From the NCBI GenBank assembly GCA_000827205.1, contig KN832561.1:1428072-1492071 (forward strand): a stretch of DNA of 64,000 nt, written 5' to 3'. Shown here one piece after another: positions 33,632 to 45,840 of this stretch. The position numbers were made by a program, and so were the translations under genes. The stretch is from Plicaturopsis crispa FD-325 SS-3. Lineage: Eukaryota; Basidiomycota; Agaricomycetes; Amylocorticiales; Amylocorticiaceae. Each line of letters opens with the position of its first letter. Position 1 is the first letter of the stretch. Under the pieces are notes generated by a model. It had not been told where the DNA came from, did no database searches, and was given only the letters and a program-made list of their open reading frames with translations.

Positions 33632-35610
33632 TCAATATCCCCAGTATTTTTTCTCGATATACCGCAAAGGCGGATACGTCACCGCGGTGAACGCAAAGCT
33701 CAGCTCGAAGCCGATGTCACCACCTGGAAGATCACGCTGGAATCAGAAGTGGTTTAACGAAAAAAATCAGAGAGAATGACGGACCGAATTCTGGGTCTCC
33801 GATGAGGCCGCCGATCTTCCCGATGTACCACAGCTGCGCCATACCGAGGACGGCGCCCGCGACACCACAGCCGAGCGCGATGAAACTCGCGACACCGAGC
33901 GGGAGTTTCCGCCAGTTGTTGTAGTCCTCGGGTACGTAGTTGGACCACCGGCCCTTGCGGAAGATGAGGTGCTCCTCTATGAGAATGGTGCTGAAGATCG
34001 CGAGCCAGTACGAGAGGATGACAAGCAGCGTATCAAGCCACTCTTCGAAATGCGACGCGCCGACGATGGCCAGGACGATGTAGACCGCGCTGCCGATGAG
34101 CACGATGAACACACGCGGAATCGCCTGGGCATAAGGGTGGATGTTCTGGAACGTCAGCGCGAGCGAGTAGATGTTCGGGATGTTGTTCGCGATGATCGAC
34201 AGCGCCATGATGACGAGCAGGAAGCGTCCGAAGCCGCCCATGGGGCCGACGAGTCCTGCGCCAAGAAGTCCGCCGACGGATCCAGTGTCATACTGGTCCT
34301 CCCATGTCGTCTTCTGGCCGAATGTCGTCATTGCGGCGGCGCCGAGCGACTCGATGAGGATAAGAGGGATGTTCAGGCCCAGGTACGTCCAGAAGAAGAT
34401 CTTGGTGCTGGACATATCCTCAGGCATGCGGACGGTATAGTCTGCGGCGAGCGAGGTCCAGCCCAGTGCGAAACCAGCTGTGAATGGCAGTTTAGGACAC
34501 ACTTCCTATATGGATTTGAATTTGATGAGAGCAAGGCGTACCGATAGACGCTCCGAAAGATAAGACGTTGCCTGCTTCAACCGGGCCGGTGCCACCCCAT
34601 GCACCAGTCTCCATAAAACGCGCAGTCTGACCGAGGTAGATCAGGAAAATGACAGCAACCTACGTGACAGTCGAGGTCAGTTTGAGTTACCGAGCTGTGC
34701 AAGGGGAGCCGAACGTACAGGGATCCACGAGTATTTCTCGTAGATATGGACCACGCGGTATCCCATGAAGCTGACAATGATAGTGCCGACAGCAATCACG
34801 ACGATACCTGCTGCGGTAGGGATCTGGTGTGCCGGGTCTGCGGTGACAGCCTGCAGAGTTTGAGCTCCTACGATGGAGTTTACTACGGACCAGCCAACGC
34901 ATGCAATGCAGTTCAGAATAATGGGGATTTGTGCCTGTAGATCCACATTAGCTGTGAGTATGTGCCGCTAGTGATCAACGTACCGTAGCATAACCGAAGG
35001 AGAAACGCGATAGCGTCAATTGACGCAGACCGAGCTTGGGTCCCCATGTCGAGAAGTAGGCGACGGGGAGAGTAGTGAGAAGATTGAAAAAAAGAATGAC
35101 TAGGATTGCGTCGCGAAGACCGAGGAAGAAAAGAGATGCACCCAGTGTGCCCAGAGAAAATGTCGAAATCTGGTAATTTAGTTTAGGGGTGCAGCCATTG
35201 CCATCTGGATGACAAAACTTACGGTCATATTTGCAGCCAGCCACATCCAAAATGGCACCAGCGCAGCTATCGGGATAACATGTTATTGCCTAGCCGCGTA
35301 CACAAGTATGGCACACTTACAGCTCTGAGTACGTGCCGTAGGGGGTACCCGTTCGATGCCCTGCGCCTCAACACCATATCTATCCAGCTTGTCGGCGAAA
35401 GCCCAAAGCTTCTTGAAATGATTCCGAGGGACATTGTCGTGCAAATCAGCGACATGAACCCTTCAAAGAAAAATCGTCGAGGTTAGCCAGCTGCACGTAG
35501 CACACAATCGAGTCTACAACTCACTGGGCTTCAGCTACAGTCTGCTTCTCAGCATCTGTAGAGGACGAAATGGATCCATGCTTTACTCCGAAGGAGTGTG
35601 CGTCGGCCAT
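33632..35610 (-). CDS. NCS1-family purine-cytosine permease (FCY2-like)
   Basis: This is a plasma-membrane symporter for cytosine and purines. It starts MADAHSFGVKHGSISSSTDA, and a run of hydrophobic helices follows. Family landmarks include STWGPKLGLRQLTLSRFSFG, ADYTVRMPEDMSSTKIFFWT, IANNIPNIYSLALTFQ and FRKGRWSNYVPEDYNNW. The last exon, joined by a 60-bp intron, ends FTAVTYPPLRYIEKKYWGY. The number of helices fits the 12-helix fold, and the order is that of yeast Fcy2/Fcy21. It lies immediately upstream of, and on the same strand as, cytosine deaminase, so substrate uptake and deamination are encoded side by side. The start at 35610 is the Met in a CACCATGG context. Confidence 0.92.
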
Positions 35611-36709
35611 GGTGCAAGCTGGGGACTCGAAGGTCCAGGAGGATGCTTGAGAGGAGATTATGAACGTTCGGAGGCAAGGTTAAGGCACGTATTATCGCCT
35701 CTCTGAAAAAGAAGATCTGCGGTCCATGTGCTTCGCCAGGTCCTATCAATCTTGTCGCTTGGTGGTTGGTGGGCTTCATCTCGGCTCCACGGTAAAAAAT
35801 TAAAAAAGGCGAGATTCCGCAGGCTGGTGCTGACAAATCTAGATTTATGAGATGCATCTGTAGTCCAAGTAACCGGGCACGTACGGTCGGCAGCGTTTCT
35901 ACACGGTGGATTCGTGTGGTATACAGCTGGTTTCTGCTTTCAAGTTGACGATGTCTATTGACTTTCTGACAGTATACAAAATCATCAGTATATGCGGTGG
36001 TGTGCATCTGCCTGATGTGATTGAGATATCGATGCGTGGACTGAACTCACGAGGTGCATAAGAGAATCGCCTGAGACTATGTAGACGTCGCTTGCCGTTG
36101 ACTCTCCCAGGAGGGTGAATGAATTGAACCCTCCATGGTGCTCTCTAGGCTGCACGATGATCCTACGAGATAACCATCCTATGATACGGTGTATAACAGG
36201 GAATAGGACTGCCACGCCTTGCACTTGAGGATACTGCATGTTTCCTGGCCTGGCAGCTGCGCATTCCTTTTCAGTCTTGCTGCAATTCAACCCATTCCTC
36301 GATTCAAGGTTTCATGACATATGGTTGACCGACGACCGTGCGGACGAGAACGACAGCGTATCGTTTAAGCAAGTGGTGGCAGTAGCAAGAGAAGGACTTC
36401 CGAAGTTTCTTTGTTTCACGCGCGCGCCTTTCGTGTCTTGCAGCCCACCTACAGCCTCACAAATCCCTCTATCCGCATCTGAACTATCACTGATACACGC
36501 AACGAAAGTGCAAACGGCGGACATATCATATCAAGTGTCGATAATCATGCGCGCCCGGTCATGGACCGGTCAACGGCAGTCTGCTCACCGAGCCGATTTG
36601 GAAACTGCTCACAATCCCCGACGCTTACCGTAACCGCCGACAGGTCTTCATAAACCCGTTCCACCGACGTGTTTAACATTCAAATCGCCCCTCTTAATCC
36701 TCAACGGCC
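35611..36709. other. Divergent intergenic region, 1.1 kb
   Basis: It separates the divergent starts of the permease and acyl-CoA synthetase copy 2, so it should hold both promoters. Frames present here are not protein-like. Confidence 0.5.
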
Positions 36710-39643
36710 ATGTCTTTACCGACCACAAAAGGTATCCCGTATCCCAAAGACTTGGATTATACGAAGCAGTCGGTGCCCGTACCAGGGACTAAGAAACCTG
36801 GCCAGACAGGTGCGCTACTTGTATTGTTATAGGTTGAAGCATATCTTAAACTAACCACAATGCAGGACACTATCGCAATGGTACGCGTCGATTTCGTGAT
36901 GAATTTCGTCTCGAGACTTGGCGTTGATAGAGACGCGTGCTACGAATGCTGATGCACTTCACTCATCTAGCCATATTCCCCTTCGTGGAAGTCGGCCCGA
37001 CTCGTTTGACGACGCTCACGCAGGTGTTCGATAGCGGTCTCAGGCAGTCGCGTAGAGGGCCCTGCCTCGGTCACCGGCCGCTCATTTCCAAGCAGCCTCT
37101 CAAATTCGCGAACGAGTATGTTTGGCAGACGTACGAGGAGGTCGACGTGCGGAGGCGCAGCATAGGCAGTGCACTATGGAAACTCTTCGCAGATGGCGTC
37201 CTTGGTGGTGGTGAAATGGATACAGTTGGGATTTGGCTCCAGAATAGACCTGGTACGTGCCCAAATTATCCGTTCCCCGCATCAACGCGACTGACTTGGA
37301 CCATCGTATTTAGAATGGCAGATTATCGACTTGGCGCTGCAGGCGTACAAGAAAGTTTGCGTGTCATTGTACGATACCCTCGGCAAGGATTCAGTTGGTA
37401 AGAAGGTCTCGGTCTATGCTCACCCTGCACATCCCTAACGCGTCCATTGCTACAGAATATATGTGAACATCCTCGTTTATTCTACGGCGGCTGCGAGATG
37501 CTGACGAATGAACAGCATAAACCACGCGCATTTGACCGTGATATTCGTCACCCCAACACAAATACCCTCGTTGCTCAAGATGGCGCCTGCCATTCCCATG
37601 CTGAAATTGATCGTCTCAGTCGACGAGTTGTCGCCGGACGCAAAGCGCATCTTGGGGACGTGGGGCGAGGTTCAAGGGGTGCAAGTCAAGGAATTGTGGG
37701 AACGTGCGTGTCGCGCTACCTCTGCGCGAGCTACAGCAGGCTAACTAGTGTTACAGTGGAGGCTCTCGGAAAGGCAGACCCCGTGGACATTGTCGAGCCA
37801 ACTTACGAACAGGTCGCAACACTGTGCTATACCTCTGTAAGTTTCGTCTATACTTTCCTCTTTTTTTCCGATTCTCATACATTTATGCAGGGCACGACGA
37901 GCAAACCCAAAGGTGAGCGTGGGCCGAGGAGTGTCAAGTCTTTTTTTACTGATGCAGCGAGTCCAGGTGTCGTGTTGACTCACGGCAACCTAGCAATGAG
38001 CGTGGAGGCAAACGTTTACGGTATAGCCCTGGATCGCACTTCCTGCCTCATATCATACCTTCCCCTAGCCCATATCTACGAGGTATGCATCCCCAGTCAT
38101 CCTCAGACCCGAGTATACCGATTGAATCAACTCCCCGACAGCGTTTCATGGAGCTCACCGTGCTCGCTATGGGCGCACGTATTGGGTACTTTACCGGTGA
38201 TCCCCAGCGCCTTCTAGAGGATGCCCAAATCCTCCGGCCGCAACTCTTCCCGTCCGTTCCGCGGGTTCTCAACCGCATATACCAATCTGCGATGGTGGCA
38301 GGGTCTGCGCCTGGCCTCAAGGGCGCGTTGTTCCAAAAGGCGGTGCAAGTGAAGCTGGAACGGTTCCGTGCCACTGGTGATCACACCCATGCACTTTGGG
38401 ACCGATTGGTGTTCTCTAAGGTGCGTAGCCATGACCCGTAGCCATGCTAGAGTCGGACCTGAGTTCTTGTCATGTAGATTGCGGGTGTACTGGGCGGGCG
38501 CTTGCAGTTTGTGATTAACGGATCCGCACCGTTGAGCGCCGATGTCATGGATTTCCTGAAGATCTCGCTTCTTTGCCATGTTGTAGAAGGTACGCATAAT
38601 CTGTGTATGCCATTAGATGCTATTTGCTGACTTTGTCTGTGCATGTACGCAGGGTAAGCATGTATCTCATGGAAAGCTCAAGCTCTCCGTTGATGTGGGT
38701 GTTACATAGGTACGGTATGACCGAGAACTGCTCTATTGGCACCAAGACGATTCCCGGCGACCGTTCAGCAAGCGGGACGATTGGCCCGCCGCAGGTCACG
38801 GATGAGATCAAGCTCATTGACGTCCCTGCCTTGAGCTATTCAGCGGAGGACAAGCCCAACCCTCGTGGGGAGCTGTGCGTCCGCGGCCCATCTTGTTTCA
38901 AGGTATACTACAAAGGTGCGTCCCAGACTTCTTATGAGTGGCGGCTGAAGCAGGGCTGAGACGCTGTATTGCAGACGAGGAAAACACGAAGAACACTGTG
39001 GATGCCGAGGGCTGGATACACACCGGTGATGTCGCTGAGATCGACAGTTACGGGCGGTTCAAAATTATTGACCGTGTCAAAGTCTGTCGTTGCCCTCTTT
39101 CCCAACCCGACACATATACTGACATAGTGACAAAAACGCAGAACATCATGAAGCTTGCGCAAGGGGAGTACGTTGCCCTGGAGAAGATCGAGAACTTCTA
39201 CAGCGCCTCGCCAGCCGCTGCGCAGATTTACGTGCACGGCGACTCTCTGCAGCCTTATCTCATCGCCGTGGTTGTGGCGGATCCAGTGACCCTTGCAGTA
39301 ACTGCATCGCAAGCTCTGGGCGCTAAGGTAACGCCGGATGATCCAGTGGCCCTAGCGAACGCCGCAAAGGACCAGAAGGTCAAGGATGCCGTCCTTGCCA
39401 CGCTGGCCGTGGAGGCAAAGAAGAACGGGCTGAAAGGGTACGTGTGAGAATCAAATATCACTGATCAGCGGTTGACTAGCCAGCAGGTTTGAGACTATCA
39501 AGCGCATACACATCACGCTCGAGCCGTTTTCGATAGAGAACGGGACTTTGACGCCCACATTCAAGGTCCGGCGGAAAGACGCCTACGCGAGGTATAAGGC
39601 GGAACTGGATGCCCTGTATGCTCTTGGAGAACCGAAGCTATGA
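36710..39643 (+). CDS. Long-chain acyl-CoA synthetase, C-terminal PKL (copy 2)
   Basis: Same reaction and layout as the gene at 23100-26016. It starts GIPYPKDLDYTKQSVPVPGT and continues with YTSGTTSKPKG (GTTSKPK again a 22-nt exon, 37891-37912), [95 protein letters not shown] and FKVRRKDAYARYKAELDALY. It ends GEPKL. PKL is not a strong PTS1, so a cytosolic/ER or weaker peroxisomal location is possible. The shared micro-exon position shows common descent with copy 1; both copies look intact, which suggests a retained duplication. Confidence 0.92.
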
Positions 39644-39855
39644 CCGGACATCGTCGACCTGCACCTTGCATTGTAGTATACTTATTCTTAACCTCATTCC
39701 GCTGGTAGAGTGCCGTGCAATGCTACAGATGTTACAAGGAGATCTAATTGTGGCAAGCCCGCTACATACATTTTTAAATGTCCACCGTTCAAGACGACAT
39801 TCCTTACCACCAAGCTCACCGTGGCCAGCCCCAGTACCTGATTTCTATCCACCCT

Positions 39856-41810
39856 CTACTTGTTGTGCTGCGCAATATTCCTGGACAGCGCCATGCCCAC
39901 TACACTGATGAGCATCATGATGAGAACCCACAGGTTTCCTCCCAATAAATTATGCTCTCGCGAGAATGCGAAAGCCGAGCTGGTAGCAAATGCAAATCAT
40001 CAGGACGGAGAACGCACGACCAAGGGCTGTTTCGTTACAGCGTACCTTGCGAATGCAGGACTGAAAGCGCGGGTAAGACACATCGCAAATTGAACAAGTC
40101 CGTTAGACGCGCCCAGGGACGCAGGGTTGGGCGCGTGCTTTTTCACAAGAATCATGCTGATACTGTGGGACGGGTAGCAGGGTCAGATCAATCGGGGAAT
40201 GGAGAAGCAGGTCAAGTAAACTCACGAATAAGTTAAGACCGCAATGCGCGTCAATACCATAACGATGCCAATGCCGATCCAAACGAGCGCTGACGCCCGG
40301 GAGTCGATCTGTCCGGTCGTCTCATCGAACCCCCCGAGGGCGACGAGATTGATGAAGGGGAGGATGAGGAAGGCAAGGGGCCACAAGCCCATGCAGAAGT
40401 TGTACATCCTAGCATGGTTGAAAGTGCGCAACAGGTAGGGCATGAAAAATAGCTGGTTGGTGGCAGATATCGTGCCAGAGATAGCCAGCGAATAGCCAAT
40501 TTGCGACGTCTGTATTCAACGTCAGCTCATACCAACTGTCAGGGAGGACGAGCTGCTTACGGAGAATCCTAGCCCGCCGGCATGAACCGGCGAATAGCAA
40601 AACAGGACGAACACGACGTCGAAACCCGTGCATATAAAACTCAGCGCAGCACCGGATGCGCTCAGTGCGAAGATGGCTGGTATCGACAATAGGCTCTTGA
40701 AATTTGCAGGCTCCGAGCGGACGACCGTCGTGTTGCTATCTTCGACAGACCCATACAAACTGGGGCTTTTCTTTTTCTCTGATTTCGTGCTACGTTTGCT
40801 GGGCAGAGTCTATCACAAACAAACGTCAGGGCACGGCTCTATCCGACATCACTTCGAGGCGTACCTCGTCGAGAAAGAGGTATCCCGAGAGGGCACTGAG
40901 TACTCCAATCACAGCTGCCATGAAGCATGGCAAGAAGTAAGGATACACCCGGAAAAATTCATAGTCGAAGATACTAGGGAACTTCTGAGCCGGGTCTGAG
41001 AATGTCCCGCCCAGCAATGGTCTGCATGAATACAATGTCAGGGTGTACGAGAGCATACTTTGGAAAGGGCTCTTACCCAATGATTGCCCCTAGGGGCCAA
41101 AACAGGCCATAGATAGGATAGGCAACACTCTGGTTCGTCTCGTCCGTTAATTCACCGAGCACTGAGTGTATGACGGCAACGTTGCCAGAGAATAGACCAG
41201 CTACAAAAACGTATTGATTTTTAGAATAGTCGTTTTCAATGAGCACAAAACAACGAACCTAGACAGCGAGCGACGAGGACGCCTGTGAGAGACTTCGACA
41301 AACCAAAGAGGATGGATGCTACGGAGATCCCGACGATGCCGACGAGGACCACCGGACGCCGACCAATCACATCTACGCGAACCAATCAGTACGGCAGCGG
41401 GGTAGTGCTTGTGAGAAAACACTAACCGGAGAGCTGCGCCCACTGATATATGGAGCACAATTGTGCGATCGCGAAGGCCGACTCCTGCTCACCGCATCAG
41501 CGATATATTGACAGGACGCTGCTACGCGGACACTGACCACAAGTCCACTGTAAAAACCTATCTCCGAAGGGTCGTCGGTAACATGCAACGCGCTCATGAA
41601 CTCGTTGACATAGGGAAAAATCTGGGTGAAGGCGACCGGGTCTACGAGTCTGATGGAGCATAGTGCTGCCATTTGGCGTTTGGGCAGCGGGGTATATGTT
41701 GCCTTAGCGGCATTTTGGGATTCCAGGCACGTCGGAGTTCCGTCGGCGTCGCGCAGGAGAGGGCAGGTATCATCATAAGAGGTCGTAGAGGAGGAGTCTT
41801 CAGATGCCAT
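39856..41810 (-). CDS. Major facilitator superfamily transporter
   Basis: This is a membrane exporter/importer with unknown substrate. It starts MASEDSSSTTSYDD and has a soluble head of about 45 residues. TM1 begins near VDPVAFTQIFPYVNEFM, the MFS loop signature is present (DVIGRRPVVLVGIVGI), and ARCLAGLFSGNVAVIHSVLG, LLGGTFSDP and a central hydrophilic loop (STKSEKKKSPSLYGSVED) follow. The second half includes LWPLAFLILPFINLVALGGF and the conserved HAPNPASLGASNGLVQ, and the last exon reads NLWVLIMMLISVVGMAL and ends NIAQHNK. The RxxxxxGGRRP-like loop and the APxPxxLGxxNGLxQ motif match the fungal YCR023C / plant ZIFL-like clade. It is convergent with acyl-CoA synthetase copy 2. Confidence 0.88.
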
Positions 41811-42880
41811 GGTCGTGAAAGTAGCTACAGTGGTGGTGGGATGGGCGGGGAGCACACATATCTATTCGCAGAGTGAGCAGTTTTGTACCGACGATGGAAG
41901 AAGAATGCACGACTTACGTCGAATCACCCAGACCTGGAAGAACCGCGGTAAAGCACGCGTTTACGTCTCGTAAAGGTTCATTACATTCAGAAGCTGCAGT
42001 CACAACAAAAATCATATCAATGGGGTGGAAAAAGTACAAATCGATAATCAGACTGACCGTAAGTGTCCCGTGTAAAGACCTCTGGTGACTGATACGACCA
42101 ATCATTTTATTCAAACTATACAGCCGACTGTCAGCTGGCGAGGAATGCCCTTGCGGCCGACGCAGGGGATAGCTTGTTCGTAAGATGAAGGTGGGTAGAG
42201 CAGTGAAGATCACGAGGATCCCAGAGAATCACGGCGCGCCCGGGTCGAACGACTGATGTGTCTTCATTTGTCGCCACTCCGTCGCCTTTCCTGTCGAACG
42301 TCAGAGCGCGAGGCACGGGCGTTTCTCACTGACTCAGTAATGAGTATGTCCGGTTCGCATGACATGCGGATAGCCTTCACGCCCGTGTCCAGCAGCATAG
42401 TCCGAAAGGCCTACGATACCCTACTATAGGAGGGTGTGGCTTGGGAGCGCTCCAAGGATATCGAGGAAGTGGTCAAACCAATTCCGCTTGTATTCCTCAG
42501 CCAATCGTTAGGCAGGGGCGGCGTTCAGATATGTGCCGGGATGGATGAAGCATATTGAAAGAGTACTAACCTAGGACTGAAAACTGGGGATGCAAACTGG
42601 GGATGCAGTTGGCGAGGCACAAAATTGACGCCGGAAGTGTCGACGGCGGCACACAGACGACGCATACAAGATAGCTGTGTGTCATGTATGGGCATTGGGC
42701 TCCAAAAGAACAATTTACCTTGAGTGCATGCTTGCATTCTTGTAGAGCAAGGACTCGGAGATGTAGACCTCGATTTTCGGATGGCAAATGGCCGACGAGC
42801 AAGGAGCATGCTAGTCCCTGGATGCTGTGAGCTATCCACCTATGTGGTGTAATTTTGCGTGTATCGTCCGTTTACAAGAG
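41811..42880. other. Intergenic, 1.1 kb
   Basis: Upstream of the MFS gene. Short frames on the minus strand (42530-42840) are not protein-like. No repeat is seen. Confidence 0.45.
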
Positions 42881-43426
42881 CTACTTTGGCATAGGTTTGC
42901 AGTCCATGTACGTTCGAGATGGATCCATGGGTAAAGAACAGAAGAATCCTCGCGCCTGAGGTCCGGGGTGACCAGTCAGAACGCGCACGCAGAAAGATAA
43001 GAGACAGAACAAGCTGACCTGCATTGCTTCGAACAGTCTCTTTGACTGCATTTGTAGCTGAATGAACCCGGGACGCGTTAATTTAGGCCGTACTGGTCCC
43101 GGGTCTGCAGACGCACCTTTATGCACTCCTTCCCGAGCTTTCCGCCCTCGCGACATATCTCGCTTTCGGGCGCCCCGCGTTCGCTGTCGAACGTATACCG
43201 CGTTTGTGGATCGCGCTGTGCATCCAACGTGTGTGTGGAGGCATAGAAAAGTTAAAGCAAGCTCGACGGTGAAAGGAGAAAAACACACGGCTATGAAACT
43301 GTCCAGGACCGCATCCGCTTCGTCTTTTTTCGTGTTCGCTGGTGGCATGGTAGTGCTCGCGTTCTGCTCTGGCGGTTCGTTGGAGGAGCCGAAGACGCGA
43401 CAGAATAATTTGTTCGTCAAAGACAT
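42881..43426 (-). CDS. Small protein of unknown function (116 residues, four exons)
   Basis: Not recognised. Exons 43289-43426, 43117-43215, 43019-43057 and 42881-42955 are joined by introns of 73, 59 and 63 bp, all in phase 0 with good GT..AG ends, to 116 residues. Spliced sequence includes FGSSNEPPEQNASTTMPPAN, ARDPQTRYTFDSERGAPESE, a Cys-x9-Cys (ICREGGKLGKEC), LQMQSKRLFEAMQ, and a C-terminus FFCSLPMDPSRTYMDCKPMP. The unspliced frame is also open, so an intronless 181-residue reading is possible; it is less likely, as the intron segments have odd composition. The Cys spacing recalls small mitochondrial CHCH proteins, but the second pair does not fit (12 residues between the cysteines). Confidence 0.55.
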   Translation of the reverse strand: MSLTNKLFCRVFGSSNEPPEQNASTTMPPANTKKDEADAVLDSFIAVCFSPFTVELALTFLCLHTHVGCTARSTNAVYVRQRTRGARKRDMSRGRKAREGVHKGASADPGPVRPKLTRPGFIQLQMQSKRLFEAMQVSLFCLLSFCVRVLTGHPGPQARGFFCSLPMDPSRTYMDCKPMPK

Positions 43427-43787
43427 GGCGGTGACGTGCAGAGGAGTGCTTATGTAATAGTGCGGGGGAAGCTGACGGCCTCCAGTTATTGCAAGTCGAA
43501 CTTCGAAGACATTGTCACCAAGATATGTTGACCGGAAACGTCCAGCTGAATTTCTGCGACAAGTACAATATATGTTTCTAGTACACGGGCCATGGCCGCG
43601 ACGAGCTACAGGAATAAAGACATGTCTGCGTGAACTGTCTGTCCCAATGCTACAAGGTTGAATACTTCTGTTCTACAACTTCCCGTCCATCTGCAAGACA
43701 CGGTGAATAAATCAGCTCGGATCATAGGACGCGATTGGGTGTCCTAACCGACTTACCCATTTGTTTTGTTTCAGTGTGTCGGTGTGT
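43427..43787. other. Intergenic
   Basis: It lies between the small unknown gene's start and the PDX1 stop. Nothing else is seen. Confidence 0.5.
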
Positions 43788-45360
43788 CTACCACCCTCTC
43801 GAGGCCAGCTTGCCACCCTTCATATCGGGTGTTCTGGAAGGAGAACACGATGATAAGCCCAAGGGTCGACGGAGACTTGAATCTAGAGTCAAATCAGGCT
43901 TACATGTTTAAGCCAACCATAGCGGCGCCAATGTCCTCTGAGATTTCGGCCAGTACCTTGGGGTTGTTGTGGTGCGTGACCTGTAGCATACACGAATGTG
44001 AGCGGCATAGACCCAAAAGCAAGCTGCACAAAGGGGGAATGGACTTACGGCCTGCACTATCGCCCTGGCTCGTTTAGCGGGATCGCCGGACTGGTTGAGG
44101 ACGCGGAAGCTGTCAGCTGAGCTGCTCTCAGGCACAGGCAAGAGACGTACGTGGAATATGCCGGAGCCGACAAAGACTACGAACTGATTAGTAGAGAGCT
44201 GCGGATGCATACGAGCACAGCATTACCTCCGTCGCAGCCAAGCTGCATCATAAGTGCCGCATCAGCTATCCCACATTCACGCATTAGCACTCGCAACAAC
44301 AGCACAGAATGCGGTAGGCATTCACGGACCTGGCGTAGCGATGCCTCCGGCGGCGAAATTGACCACGGGCAGACGCTTCAGCCGCGCGGTCTCCTTGAGC
44401 AAATGGAACGGCGCGCCGATGTCCCGCGCGAACGCGTACAGCTCCTCCTCGTTGAGCACACCCGCGCGCCGAATCGCGCTGTTCACCGCGCGCGCGTGCC
44501 GCACGGCCTCCACAACGTTGCCCGTGCCCGCCTCGCCCTTGGTGCGCACGAACGCCGCACCCTCGGAGATTCGGCGAAGAGCCTCGCCGAGGTCGCGTGC
44601 GCCGCAGACAAACGGCACCTTGAACGTGTGCTTGTTGATGTGGTTCTCTTCGTCGGCAGGCGTGAGCACCTCCGACTCGTCGATGTAGTCCACGCCGATG
44701 GCTTGCAAGATCTACGGAGCTGCGTTGGCCGTGAAAGGGGGGCGAGGAGAAAGGGGGGCCTACCTGGGCCTCGACGAAGTGGCCGATACGTACTTTGGCC
44801 ATCACAGGGATGGTCACAGCATCGACGATCTCCTTGATCATGCGTGGGTCGCTCTATAGCGGCGTGCTTCAGCAAACGCGGCGACTCAAGCTGGTAGATC
44901 TTGCACGCACCATGCGGGCGACACCACCTTCGGCTCTAATGTCTGCGGGAACCCTTTCTAACGCCATAACGGCGCATGCACCCGCCTCTTCGGCTATGCG
45001 TGCCTACTAATGTTCAAGAAATGATCTAAACACATTGCAGCGACGACAACGTACTTGTTCAGCATTTACTACATCCATGATCACGCCTCCCTGTGGACAC
45101 GCTCAGAGTCCAGACGATCGGTGAAAGGTCCCAACCGCCCTTACCTTCAGCATCTGAGCAAGGCCAGATTTCACCTACACACCGTCGTCAGATCGCGTCT
45201 ACAGAGCTGATATGACTGCACGCACCCCGAATGTCCCGAGACTGCTGTTTCCTTCGCGCTGCGAGCGCGCCGGCGCTGCCGAGTTGTTCGACGTCGAGCC
45301 GTGCGCGCCCTGCGGGGTGCCGATCGCTGGTGGCGCTGGGGTACCGGTGGGAGTCGTCAT
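43788..45360 (-). CDS. PDX1: Pyridoxal 5'-phosphate synthase, synthase subunit (PdxS/SNZ)
   Basis: This cytosolic enzyme makes the vitamin B6 cofactor from ribose 5-phosphate, glyceraldehyde 3-phosphate and ammonia delivered by the PDX2 glutaminase (not in this window). The N-terminus is Ser/Pro/Gly-rich ([20 protein letters not shown]). The (beta-alpha)8 barrel follows: [60 protein letters not shown] with the catalytic Lys, [14 protein letters not shown], HKFxVPFVCG-type strand, [43 protein letters not shown] and [16 protein letters not shown]. The last exon ends [11 protein letters not shown]. Introns are 50-70 bp. The start is the first Met ahead of the low-complexity leader. Confidence 0.93.
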
Positions 45361-45792
45361 TTTCAAGCGAGTTCAAGGCGGGGGAATCTGTGGAGAGTTA
45401 TCCTGTTTTTTTAGTCGTTTAACAAGTAAACTGGGAGACGGATGGACAGAAATGAGATCCAAGGACAAAGTCTGACTCTAAAGCAAAGGCTGAAGCAAAT
45501 ATAAAAGTTCACCCGGACTCAACCTGACTCGAGTTTCGTCGGATGAAAATAAAGTCGTCCCGGTGTCTGCTTCTCCACCTGCTCAGAATTTCATGTGTCG
45601 TGGTCGAAAGATCCTCAGATGCCTCATTCCATGCTAGACCTAGCCTGTAAGTAATCGATTGAGCTATGGGGTACGCAGTCAATGCGGGGAAATACCTGGA
45701 CCGTTGCAAGCCGATTGGGTCCTTGCGCGGCGCGTCCATTTAATGTGGGCGTTGGTTGCTGTGGCGGAGCTCGGGGCAGGCTGCGCTTGACC
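45361..45792. other. Intergenic, between PDX1 and the inverted-repeat element
   Basis: PDX1 promoter side. The last about 30 bp next to the element (from GAGCTC at 45769) may belong to extended inverted repeats. No gene is seen. Confidence 0.5.
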
Positions 45793-45840
45793 GGCCGTAT
45801 AAGTGTATACGGTTTTACTAATAAACGCGTTCACGACCTA
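45793..45840 (+). repeat. Left terminal inverted repeat
   Basis: Pairs with 46620-46667, with about five mismatches in 48 bp. It contains the near-palindrome CCGTATAAGTGTATACGG. Confidence 0.8.

Noticed and set aside
37870-37985. Broken AMP-binding motif in acyl-CoA synthetase copy 2 (open frame reads GERGPRSVK)
   Set aside because: That text is read-through of an intron; splicing to the acceptor CGAGTCCAG restores TSKPKGVVLTHGN.
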